The translations under genes and the position numbers were made by a program. Positions 14,041-21,008 of a DNA stretch of 22,325 nucleotides are shown here, one piece after another. The notes below the pieces were generated by a model. It had not been told where the DNA came from. It searched no databases and saw only the letters and a program-made list of their open reading frames with translations. Source of the stretch: Burkholderiales bacterium (lineage in GTDB: Bacteria > Pseudomonadota > Gammaproteobacteria > Burkholderiales > Thiobacillaceae); assembly GCA_005793645.1 (NCBI GenBank), contig SXRG01000028.1, positions 1 through 22,325 of the forward strand. The letters run 5' to 3'. How positions within the stretch are numbered: the first letter of the stretch is position 1; the number at the start of each line of letters is the position of its first letter.

Positions 14041-17000
14041 ATGACCGATGCTTCACCCCTCCGCCTTCCGCCCCCCGGGCAACGCCTATCCCTTTCTCTG
14101 CCACCCGGCTCTGCCGATGCCGCCCTTATCGCGGACCTTCTGCGTCCCAAATCAGGATCGGTGACACGCCAGCGCCTCCTAGTGTTGACGGCGACGGCAG
14201 CCGATGCGCAGCGCCTAGCCCATGAAATCCCTTGGTTTGTCCCCAATCTGGCCGTGGGTCTTTTCCCAGACTGGGAAACCCTGCCCTATGACCCAATATC
14301 GCCCCACCCGGACCTGGTCTCTGAGCGCTTGGCGACCCTTTGGCACAGTTTGCAGGGCGAACTGGACTGTTTAATCGCGCCGGTGGCGACGGCCATGCAA
14401 CGGCTGGCGCCCACGGCGTTTCTTTCTGCCCAGGCCTTCCTCTACAAGCCCCGGGATCGTCTCGATGCCGATGCCTTGCGCACTCGCCTGATCGCGGCCG
14501 GCTATTGCGCGGTAAGTCAGGTCTATAGCCCAGGCGAGTTTGCCCTGCGCGGTGGAATCTTCGACCTCTTTCCGACGGGTTCGACCCTGCCCTATCGCAT
14601 CGAATTATTCGATAACGAAATCGAGTCGATTCGCACCTTCGATCCCGATACCCAGCGCACCCTGTATAAGGTAGGCGAGATGCGTTTATTGCCGGCGCGA
14701 GAGTTCCCTCTCGACGAGGCGGGAATCACAACCTTCCGAGCCAATTTTCGTGACCGCTTCGAGGGTGATCCGGCGCGTTCCCGGATGTACAAGGATGTCT
14801 CAAACAAACTGGCCCCGGCCGGGATCGAATACGCCCTGCCCCTGTTTTTTAGCGCAACGGCCTGCCTCTTTGACTACTTGCCGGCTGCAGTCGGAGTCAT
14901 CCTGCACGGCGACACCCACCGTGCCGCCGAAACCTTTTGGCATGAAGCGGGACAGCGCTATCAACTCTTGTCCGGCGACCGTGAACGCCCCCTACTGCCA
15001 CCGACCGAGGTTTTTTTGGCCGTAGAACAGCTCTTTGCTGCCCTGCAGCCCCGGGCGCGCATCGAACTAATTGAGACCCTGGCCACCGGACCTGCCCTAC
15101 CTTGGCACCCGGCCCCGGCCGTGCAGACCGATCGTCGCGATGCTCTCCCCTATGCCCGTCTGTCAGCACACTTGCGCAGCTATTCAGGAACCACAGTGCT
15201 AGTGGCCGAGAGCCTGGGGCGCCGCGAAACACTGGCCAACGCCCTTGCTGAACATGGCATTTTGACGGTATCCCAAGAAGGACCCGTATCAGAGTCACCC
15301 CCCAGGTTGACTACAGGGGTCGGTGCAGAGAGAGGCACAAGCCCGGCGCTGATCCTAACCACCGGCCCCCTTGCGGCCGGTTTTATCGATAGCCACTCAG
15401 GGCATTGCCTGCTCACCGAGACCGAGTTGTATGCCCGCTCGCCGCAGCAACGCCGTGGCCGCGAATCGCGCAAGCCGCCCATCCAGGGACTGATCCGAGA
15501 CCTCTCCGAGCTCAAGCTGGGTGATCCCGTCGTACATACCGAACATGGCATCGGCCGTTACCTAGGGCTGACAACCCTCAATCTGGGTGAGGGTGACGAA
15601 GAATTACTGCACTTGGAATATGCCAAGGGCGACAAACTGTTTGTGCCGGTTGCCCATCTGCACCTCATCGCCCGCTACCTGGGCGCCGATCCGGAACACG
15701 CGCCATTACATGCCCTGGGTAGCCCGCAGTGGGAAAAGGCCAAACGACGCGCCCAGGAAAAGGCCCGGGATACCGCCGCCGAGCTACTGAACCTTTACGC
15801 CCTGCGTGCTACTCGCGAGGGCTATCAGTTTGACTGGCGCGAGACCGAAATGACCACCTTCGCCGAAGGCTTTGGCTTTGATGAAACCCCGGATCAGGCC
15901 GCCGCCATTGAGGCCGTACTGGCCGACATGCGTTCCAGCCAACCGATGGATCGCCTGGTCTGCGGTGATGTTGGTTTCGGCAAGACCGAGGTGGCTCTGC
16001 GTGCTGCCTTTGCCGCCGTGGCTGACAACAAACAGGTAATTGTGCTGTGCCCAACCACCCTGCTCGCTGAACAGCACTTCCAGACCTTTTCTGACCGTTT
16101 TTCTGACCTGCCGGTGCGCATCGCCGAACTGTCGCGCTTCCGTTCCAGCAAAGAGATCAATGCGGCCCTAGCCGGACTGGCCAAGGGCAGTGTCGATATT
16201 GTCATCGGCACCCACAAGCTATTGCAGCCAGAGGTTCGCCTGGCTCGTCTGGGTCTGGTCATCATTGATGAAGAGCATCGCTTCGGAGTACGCCAAAAAG
16301 AGGTCCTGCGCAGCCTGCGCGCAGAGGTCGATTGTCTGGCCCTCACGGCCACGCCCATTCCCCGTACCCTGGCCATGTCGCTGGAAGGCATCCGCGATTT
16401 TTCGGTCATCGCCACGGCACCCTCAAAACGGCTGGCGATCAAGACCTTTGTCCAGCCCGAGTCAGACGGGCTGATCCGCGAAGCGGTCCTGCGTGAACTG
16501 AAACGCGGCGGACAGATCTATTTCCTGCATAACGAAGTAGAGACCATCCTCGCCATGCGGACTCGTCTGGAACAACTGTTGCCGGAGGCGCGCATTGCGG
16601 TAGCGCATGGCCAGATGGCGGAGCGTGAGTTGGAACATGTAATGCGCGACTTCTACCATCAGCGCTTCAACCTGTTGCTGTGCACCACCATCATCGAGAC
16701 AGGCATCAATATACCGACCGCCAACACCATCCTCATGCATCGTGCCGATAAATTTGGTCTCGCCCAGTTACACCAATTGCGCGGACGCGTTGGCCGCTCA
16801 CACCACCAGGCCTATGCCTATCTGCTGACACCACCCGGCGAGGCGAGCATCTCGCGCCAGGCCCACAAGCGCTTGGAGGCCATCTGCCAAATGGAAGAAC
16901 TGGGATCCGGATTTCACCTAGCCATGCAGGATCTGGAGATTCGTGGCGCCGGTGAGGTCCTGGGCGAATCCCAAAGCGGTGAGATGCAAGAGGTTGGCTT

Positions 17001-17514
17001 CAACCTGTACAGTGACATGCTGACCCAAGCGGTCGAGGCACTCAAGTCCGGTCAGCAACCCGACATGGATGCCCCGTTGGCAGTGATGGCCGAGATCAAC
17101 CTACACCTTCCGGCGCGTCTACCCGAGGTCTATTGCAACGATGTGCACGAACGCTTGGTCATCTACAAGCGCCTCGCCAGTGCCAGCGATGAGAGTACCC
17201 TGATAGCGCTCAAGGAAGAGATGATTGATCGTTTTGGCCTACTCCCCGAACCGGCGGAAGTCCTATTGGCCGCGCATCGCCTGCGGATCCGCATCCAGCC
17301 GCTAGGAATTCGCCGTCTGGATGCCAGCGAAACCGGGCTCACCGTACAATTTGTGCCCAAACCGCCCATTGACCCGATGCGCATCATCACCCTGATCCAG
17401 TCCCGCCGTGACTGCAAGCTAGCCGGCCCCGACCGCATCCGCATCACTATCGCCTGCCCGGGTTTGCCGGAACGGCTAGCCGCTATAGAATCCCTCATCC
17501 AGGGATTAAGTTAA
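14041..17514 (+). CDS. mfd: Transcription-repair coupling factor Mfd
   Basis: Mfd removes RNA polymerase stalled at DNA lesions and recruits UvrA. The 1157-residue length fits the family (~1150). In order it shows a UvrB-like N-terminal part (FPDWETLPYDPISPHPDLVS at ~76-95, GEFALRGGIFDLFPTG), the RNA-polymerase-interacting domain (LKLGDPVVHTEHGIGRYLGL at ~490-509), and a RecG-like translocase. The translocase has Walker A GDVGFGKTE (642-650), the DEEH box (743-746), TATPIPRTLAMS, TTIIETGINIPTANT and QLHQLRGRVGRS. The TRCF C-terminal domain ends the chain (from ~1000). The stop is followed 27 nt later by the CopZ-like gene, probably co-transcribed. Confidence 0.98.
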   Translation: MTDASPLRLPPPGQRLSLSLPPGSADAALIADLLRPKSGSVTRQRLLVLTATAADAQRLAHEIPWFVPNLAVGLFPDWETLPYDPISPHPDLVSERLATLWHSLQGELDCLIAPVATAMQRLAPTAFLSAQAFLYKPRDRLDADALRTRLIAAGYCAVSQVYSPGEFALRGGIFDLFPTGSTLPYRIELFDNEIESIRTFDPDTQRTLYKVGEMRLLPAREFPLDEAGITTFRANFRDRFEGDPARSRMYKDVSNKLAPAGIEYALPLFFSATACLFDYLPAAVGVILHGDTHRAAETFWHEAGQRYQLLSGDRERPLLPPTEVFLAVEQLFAALQPRARIELIETLATGPALPWHPAPAVQTDRRDALPYARLSAHLRSYSGTTVLVAESLGRRETLANALAEHGILTVSQEGPVSESPPRLTTGVGAERGTSPALILTTGPLAAGFIDSHSGHCLLTETELYARSPQQRRGRESRKPPIQGLIRDLSELKLGDPVVHTEHGIGRYLGLTTLNLGEGDEELLHLEYAKGDKLFVPVAHLHLIARYLGADPEHAPLHALGSPQWEKAKRRAQEKARDTAAELLNLYALRATREGYQFDWRETEMTTFAEGFGFDETPDQAAAIEAVLADMRSSQPMDRLVCGDVGFGKTEVALRAAFAAVADNKQVIVLCPTTLLAEQHFQTFSDRFSDLPVRIAELSRFRSSKEINAALAGLAKGSVDIVIGTHKLLQPEVRLARLGLVIIDEEHRFGVRQKEVLRSLRAEVDCLALTATPIPRTLAMSLEGIRDFSVIATAPSKRLAIKTFVQPESDGLIREAVLRELKRGGQIYFLHNEVETILAMRTRLEQLLPEARIAVAHGQMAERELEHVMRDFYHQRFNLLLCTTIIETGINIPTANTILMHRADKFGLAQLHQLRGRVGRSHHQAYAYLLTPPGEASISRQAHKRLEAICQMEELGSGFHLAMQDLEIRGAGEVLGESQSGEMQEVGFNLYSDMLTQAVEALKSGQQPDMDAPLAVMAEINLHLPARLPEVYCNDVHERLVIYKRLASASDESTLIALKEEMIDRFGLLPEPAEVLLAAHRLRIRIQPLGIRRLDASETGLTVQFVPKPPIDPMRIITLIQSRRDCKLAGPDRIRITIACPGLPERLAAIESLIQGLS

Positions 17515-17541
17515 GCCCCGACCACATCATTGGAACCCACG

Positions 17542-17751
17542 ATGGAAACCCTGACCCTCAATATCTCCGGCATGACCTGCATGGGCTGCGCCAGCAGCGT
17601 CGAACGCAAACTCACCGAACAACAGGGTGTTACCAAAGCTCAGGTTGATCTTGGCGCGGGCCAGGCCGAGGTTTGCTTTGACCCAAAGCTCACCTCCCAG
17701 GACACCCTCAAGCAAGTCCTGCGCGCAGCCGGCTGGGGCGTAGCGGCATAA
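17542..17751 (+). CDS. CopZ-like heavy-metal-associated (HMA) domain protein
   Basis: The 69-residue protein is a single HMA ferredoxin-like domain, with the soft-metal site GMTCMGCASSVE (M-x-C-x2-C, Cys at 13 and 16) and the usual VDLGAGQAEVCFDP strand. Small free HMA proteins bind Cu(I) or similar ions in the cytosol and hand them to P-type ATPases. No such ATPase is nearby, so the partner is unknown. ATG 17542 has GGAA 9 nt upstream; an in-frame TTG at 17530 would add four residues. It follows mfd by 27 nt and converges on dnaQ. Confidence 0.9.
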   Translation: METLTLNISGMTCMGCASSVERKLTEQQGVTKAQVDLGAGQAEVCFDPKLTSQDTLKQVLRAAGWGVAA

Positions 17752-17756
17752 TTCCA

Positions 17757-17787
17757 CTTCTGTTTTTTCTGAAAATGGAGGGTTACC
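17757..17787 (+). repeat. Copy 1 of a CTTCTG...TCTGAAAATGG dispersed repeat
   Basis: The intergenic sequence between the CopZ-like gene and dnaQ contains CTTCTG, 5 nt, TCTGAAAATGGAGGGTTACC. A close relative lies at 20680-20712 in the same orientation. Only one base substitution and one indel separate the 20-nt cores. Confidence 0.5.
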
Positions 17788-17816
17788 AAACAACCGTAAA
17801 ACAAAGCGGCCAGTAG

Positions 17817-18503
17817 TTACCAGGCGGGTAATTCCTTCTTGCTTTCCTTGCTGAGGGCGATCAGGTAACTGGCATGAGCTTCCATCTCTATAGGGCTTGG
17901 CTCAATCACCCGTAGTTGAACGGCGTTCACACCAGCCAGTTTGAAGGCCTGCGGAGCCATGACAACTGGATCGATGGCCAGGGTTTCCTGGCCGCGCGTC
18001 ATCGCCAGCCAGACCTCAGCCAGAAGTTCGGAGTCCAGCAAGGCACCGTGATATTTGCGCCCTGAGTTATCCACACTGTAACGGCGACACAGTGCATCGA
18101 GGTTATTCTTTTGGCCGGGGTGAAGTTGCCGCGCCATCTTCAGGGTATCGGTCACGCCCAGCGTACAAGCCGACAGATCGCTCCGGTCGAGACGCCCCAG
18201 TTCGGCGTTCAGAAAGCCCAAGTCGAACGGGGCGTTGTGGATAATCAGCTCGGCGGCATCAACAAAGGCCAAGAAGGCATCCACCTGTTCGGAAAAGGCC
18301 GGCTTGTCGGCGAGAAATTCATTGGATAGACCATGCACAGCCTGGGCCCCGGGATCGACCGCACGCTCCGGGTTGAGGTAAACATGGTAGATGCGACCCG
18401 TCGGCTGCCGATCAAGCATCTCAATCGCGCCAATCTCGATGACACGATGCCCCTGAGCCGGATCAAGCCCGGTAGTTTCGGTATCCAGAACAATCCGGCG
18501 CAT
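17817..18503 (-). CDS. dnaQ: DNA polymerase III epsilon subunit (3'-5' proofreading exonuclease)
   Basis: DnaQ proofreads for the replicative polymerase. The 228-residue protein carries the full DEDDh set: RIVLDTETTGLDP (Asp 7, Glu 9), HNAPFDLGFLNAE (Asp 94), and YHGALLDSELLAEVW (His 152, Asp 157). After the catalytic domain, GQETLAI at ~171-177 is a plausible beta-clamp-binding peptide, followed by a C-terminal tail for the alpha subunit that ends in a Trp. ATG 18503 shares one base with the rnhA stop (TGATG), a strong sign of translational coupling. The rnhA-dnaQ pairing is common in gammaproteobacteria, though in enteric bacteria the two genes are divergent. Confidence 0.97.
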   Translation of the reverse strand: MRRIVLDTETTGLDPAQGHRVIEIGAIEMLDRQPTGRIYHVYLNPERAVDPGAQAVHGLSNEFLADKPAFSEQVDAFLAFVDAAELIIHNAPFDLGFLNAELGRLDRSDLSACTLGVTDTLKMARQLHPGQKNNLDALCRRYSVDNSGRKYHGALLDSELLAEVWLAMTRGQETLAIDPVVMAPQAFKLAGVNAVQLRVIEPSPIEMEAHASYLIALSKESKKELPAW

Positions 18504-18988
18504 CAGGATACCTGCCCTGATGGAACACCCTGATTCGCAAGCCGATCAGCCGCCTCGTTACCGGGATGACCCGCGTGACCCTTGACCCAGTGCCAAACGA
18601 TATTCTGCCCGGTCACGGACGCGTCAAGGCGTTGCCAGAGGTCCTGATTTTTGACCGGCTGACCGGCGGCCGTTCGCCATCCCCGTCGTTTCCAGCCCTG
18701 AATCCACTCGGAAATGCCTTTTTGGACATATTGTGAATCGGTATGAACATGGATCTCGCAACGCCGTGTAAGGGCCGCTAAGCCCTCAATCACTGCAAGA
18801 AGTTCCATCCGATTATTGGTCGTATTCGCCTCGCCACCACAAAGTTCGCGGCGATGCTCGCCATACTGCAACAGCACGCCCCAACCGCCAGGCCCTGGGT
18901 TACCCTTACAGGACCCGTCGGTGTACATGTCCACGCGCCCGCTGATCATCGTCGTCATTTCCGTATCCGTTGTTTCCGTATTGATCAT
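18503..18988 (-). CDS. rnhA: Ribonuclease HI
   Basis: RnhA cleaves the RNA strand of RNA-DNA hybrids. The 161-residue product has the catalytic residues Asp 24 (MYTDGSCKGNPGPGG), Glu 62 (TTNNRMELLAVIEGL), Asp 84 (HTDSQYVQKGI) and Asp 148 (GNEAADRLANQG), with His 138 in WVKGHAGHPGNEAADRL. ATG 18988 has AAAGG about 5 nt upstream and gives a 13-residue non-conserved extension (rich in Thr, Glu and Asp). ATG 18949 is an alternative start close to the core. From 18988 it overlaps the upstream methyltransferase by 83 nt in another frame. Confidence 0.96.
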   Translation of the reverse strand: MINTETTDTEMTTMISGRVDMYTDGSCKGNPGPGGWGVLLQYGEHRRELCGGEANTTNNRMELLAVIEGLAALTRRCEIHVHTDSQYVQKGISEWIQGWKRRGWRTAAGQPVKNQDLWQRLDASVTGQNIVWHWVKGHAGHPGNEAADRLANQGVPSGQVS

Positions 18989-19766
18989 CGCTACCTTTAT
19001 TCATGAGTTGATTATGCTGTACCGGCCCGGCGCCCGGCACCAGCACCGACTGCCCTTGCCAGGTCGGGCTGCGGCGTGGGGCGATAAGGCGCACACCAGT
19101 GACTCGCTTGACCGCATGTAACATATACACGCCGCCGCCTAAAGCCCACCAACGATCACCAGCCGCCTCCAAACAGCGAAACCGTTGTGGCCAGCCGATG
19201 CGGTTAATGGGCAGCGCATAACAGCCCATACGCCCGGCCACGATCTCAAATCCTAGCAAAGCCAGCCAGTCCTTGACCCGCGCCAAACGCAGAAACTGAC
19301 CATTCCAAGGGGCCTCTTTTGTATGCAGCAAGCGCCGTAGGCCCCAGAGGCTGGCCGGATTAAAACCCGTAATCAGTACGCGGCCCTCGGGACGTAGGAC
19401 CCGTTCCACCTCACGCAGAACCTGATGCGGATAGGCGGAAAACTCCAACACATGCGGACAGGCAACAAGATCCAGGCTCTGCGTCGCAAACGGCAGCATT
19501 TCAGGCTGGCCACGAATCGCCCCAGCGTGGTGATCTAGGCAAAATCGGTGCGACATACGATTGGCAGAAAGTGCATCCATAACCGGAAGACCAATCTGCA
19601 ATGCATTGAATCCAAACAAGTCTGCTGTCGTTGCATCAAACCAGCGTTGCTCGCAGTCACGCGCATAGCGACCCAAGGGGCTATCTAGCCATGGGCCGGT
19701 TGTAGTTGACGCTGACAGAAGGGCTTGTTCCAATCCGGTTATGCTCCAGCTCGAGTCGATTGCCAT
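18906..19766 (-). CDS. YafS-like SAM-dependent methyltransferase
   Basis: The placement between gloB and rnhA and the sequence match the YafS-type methyltransferases. Visible features are GRYARDCEQRWFDATTADLFGFNAL, EMLPFATQSLDLVACPHVLE (post-motif acidic/hydrophobic turn), HQVLREVERVLRPEGRVLITG and FNPASLWGLRR. The glycine-rich SAM motif I is degenerate (ALQIGLPVMD), as in this subfamily. Substrate unknown. The frame could start at TTG 19778, ATG 19766 or TTG 19733. I chose ATG 19766 (286 residues); it overlaps the 5' end of divergent gloB by 26 nt. The last ~31 residues (Asn-, Gly- and Asp-rich) are non-conserved and overlap rnhA. Confidence 0.85.
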   Translation of the reverse strand: MAIDSSWSITGLEQALLSASTTTGPWLDSPLGRYARDCEQRWFDATTADLFGFNALQIGLPVMDALSANRMSHRFCLDHHAGAIRGQPEMLPFATQSLDLVACPHVLEFSAYPHQVLREVERVLRPEGRVLITGFNPASLWGLRRLLHTKEAPWNGQFLRLARVKDWLALLGFEIVAGRMGCYALPINRIGWPQRFRCLEAAGDRWWALGGGVYMLHAVKRVTGVRLIAPRRSPTWQGQSVLVPGAGPVQHNQLMNKGSDDQYGNNGYGNDDDDQRARGHVHRRVL

Positions 19767-20478
19767 CCTGTCCGACAATTATGTTTGGCTCCTGCACGAC
19801 CAGCGGTCATGCATCGTAGTGGACCCTGGTGCTGCGGTGCCCATTCTAGCGTGGTTGACCGAACGGCGCTTGCACCTCGCAGGCATCCTCCTTACCCATC
19901 ATCACGCCGACCACTGCGGTGGCCTAGCGGACCTCCCCAGTGTACCCACCTACGGCCCGGCACACCCTACCCTGACCGCTCGCGTACAGCCCGTAACAGA
20001 CGGCGAGCGTATTTCATTTCAAGAACTGGCTCTAGAGATCGATGTAATAGCCACCCCCGGGCACACGCTAAGCCACCTGTGTTTCCACACCCAAGATATC
20101 CTACTTTGTGGCGACACCCTATTTTCCTGTGGCTGCGGCCGTCTGTTTGAAGGCACACCGGCTCAGATGCTCGCCAGCCTGGAGCGTTTGACCGCGCTCC
20201 CGGATGCAACCCAGATCTGTCCAGCGCACGAATACACCCTCGCCAACCTGGCATTCGCCCGAGATCTTGAGCCAGAGCATCTGGCCCTGCAGGAATGGGA
20301 GCATGAAACACGCGCCTTGCGCCGCAGCGGCCAGCCGACCTTACCCGTTCACCTTGGCAACGAAAAGCGCCGCAACCCCTTTCTGCGCTGCCATGAACAA
20401 GGACTACAAACCCTCTTGGAATGTCCAGATACGCTGTCCACCTTTACCGCCCTGCGGGCGCAAAAAGATGCTTATTAA
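19741..20478 (+). CDS. gloB: Hydroxyacylglutathione hydrolase (glyoxalase II)
   Basis: GloB hydrolyses S-lactoylglutathione to lactate and glutathione, the second step of methylglyoxal detoxification. The 245-residue protein has the metallo-beta-lactamase zinc motif THHHADHCGG (His 53, His 55, Asp 57, His 58), TPGHTLSH (His 108), CGDTLFSCGCGRLFEG (Asp 125) and AHEYTLANL (His 163). The C-terminal substrate-binding HAGH_C part contains NEKRRNPFLRC. ATG 19741 gives MLQLESIAILSDNYVWLL, the usual start of the family. The Shine-Dalgarno region is weak. It is the last core gene before the island junction. Confidence 0.97.
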   Translation: MLQLESIAILSDNYVWLLHDQRSCIVVDPGAAVPILAWLTERRLHLAGILLTHHHADHCGGLADLPSVPTYGPAHPTLTARVQPVTDGERISFQELALEIDVIATPGHTLSHLCFHTQDILLCGDTLFSCGCGRLFEGTPAQMLASLERLTALPDATQICPAHEYTLANLAFARDLEPEHLALQEWEHETRALRRSGQPTLPVHLGNEKRRNPFLRCHEQGLQTLLECPDTLSTFTALRAQKDAY

Positions 20479-20808
20479 TCCTTAGGAAAGGTTGATTTAT
20501 TCACCACTCGGGCACGCCATAAATGGCTCTCTCAACGCCTTTTGTCAGACTAGGTAAAGAAGCAGGCTATCAGGCTATGTACCACCCGATGGATACACAA
20601 CTACAACTATTTCCGCCCACATATAGCCTTGGGCGATGTCCTCCCCGAAACAACGGCTGGCCATAGCCGCATGACTCTGCTTCTGAGCCCCTCTGAAAAT
20701 GGGGGGATTACCCTCCAGACAAGCTTTTCCCCATTTGTACACTCACATGGTTAGATAAAAAAAGACCAATGAACCGAACAATTTTTGGATATGTCTTTGG
20801 GTATGTAG
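20479..20808. other. Gene-free flank between gloB and the island junction
   Basis: About 330 nt with no convincing coding frame. It holds an 8-nt tandem repeat (AGGCTATC AGGCTATG near 20562-20577), a small hairpin (GGCT-ggccat-AGCC near 20656-20669), and a second copy of the TCTGAAAATGG repeat (20680-20712), which itself can fold as CCCC-tctgaaaat-GGGG. No promoter or gloB terminator with a clear T run was seen. Confidence 0.6.
20680..20712 (+). repeat. Copy 2 of the CTTCTG...TCTGAAAATGG dispersed repeat
   Basis: CTTCTG, 6 nt, TCTGAAAATGGGGGGATTACC, in the same orientation as the copy at 17757-17787 about 2.9 kb away. Together they bracket dnaQ, rnhA, the methyltransferase and gloB. Confidence 0.5.
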
Positions 20809-20810
20809 AA

Positions 20811-20835
20811 AACAAAAACGCGCCAAAAGGCGCGT
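20811..20835 (-). terminator. Rho-independent terminator, probably of a displaced tRNA-Asp gene
   Basis: On the minus strand a perfect 7-bp stem ACGCGCC / GGCGCGT (20829-20835 with 20818-20824) closes a TTTT loop and is followed by TTTTGTT. It is a strong intrinsic terminator for leftward transcription. The only thing immediately upstream of it on that strand is the tRNA 3'-end fragment at 20850-20863, so it is best read as the tRNA's own terminator left behind at the junction. Confidence 0.8.
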
Positions 20836-20849
20836 CGTTGCTATATTGT

Positions 20850-20863
20850 TGGCGGAGTGGACG
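20850..20863 (-). other. tRNA-Asp 3'-end fragment: candidate attachment-site core
   Basis: The minus strand reads CGTCCACTCCGCCA: the last T-stem bases, the seven acceptor bases CCACTCC, discriminator G and CCA, as in many gammaproteobacterial tRNA-Asp(GUC) genes. The match stops at 20863; the following bases (TCCGCC on the plus strand) do not continue the tRNA. A CCA-end fragment next to an integrase is the usual form of an island attachment site. The tRNA identity is from memory of such genes, not from a search. Confidence 0.65.
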
Positions 20864-20876
20864 TCCGCCTGATAGC

Positions 20877-20906
20877 AGTCCGGCAGAGTTCCGTAGAGTC
20901 CGCAAA
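20877..20906 (+). repeat. Three 10-bp-phased AGT(T)CCG repeats beside the attachment site
   Basis: AGTCCGGCAG, AGTTCCGTAG and AGTCCGCAAA begin at 20877, 20887 and 20897, exactly one helical turn apart. Their place between the core site and the integrase gene fits arm-type or accessory binding sites for the integrase or an excision factor. The role is inference. Confidence 0.4.
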
Positions 20907-21008
20907 GTAGCATACATAACAACAAGATACGAAATAGCAGCGTCCAAGATAGTTCTTTACGATCCCGTTAAATCCGTTGATAGCCATTTTGATAGTGGAG
21001 CGGATAGC

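Noticed and set aside
17752..17816. Bidirectional terminator between the CopZ-like gene and dnaQ
   Set aside because: There is a T6 run at 17763-17768, but no stable stem directly precedes it in either direction.
20850..20940. A complete tRNA gene at the junction
   Set aside because: Only the 14-nt 3' end matches; no D-arm, anticodon arm or 5' acceptor half is present on either strand nearby.
20769..21008. N-terminal extension of the integrase frame up to position 20769
   Set aside because: It would translate through the terminator hairpin and the tRNA fragment, and gives a sequence unlike integrases. ATG 21009 has a good Shine-Dalgarno site and the family-typical N-terminus.
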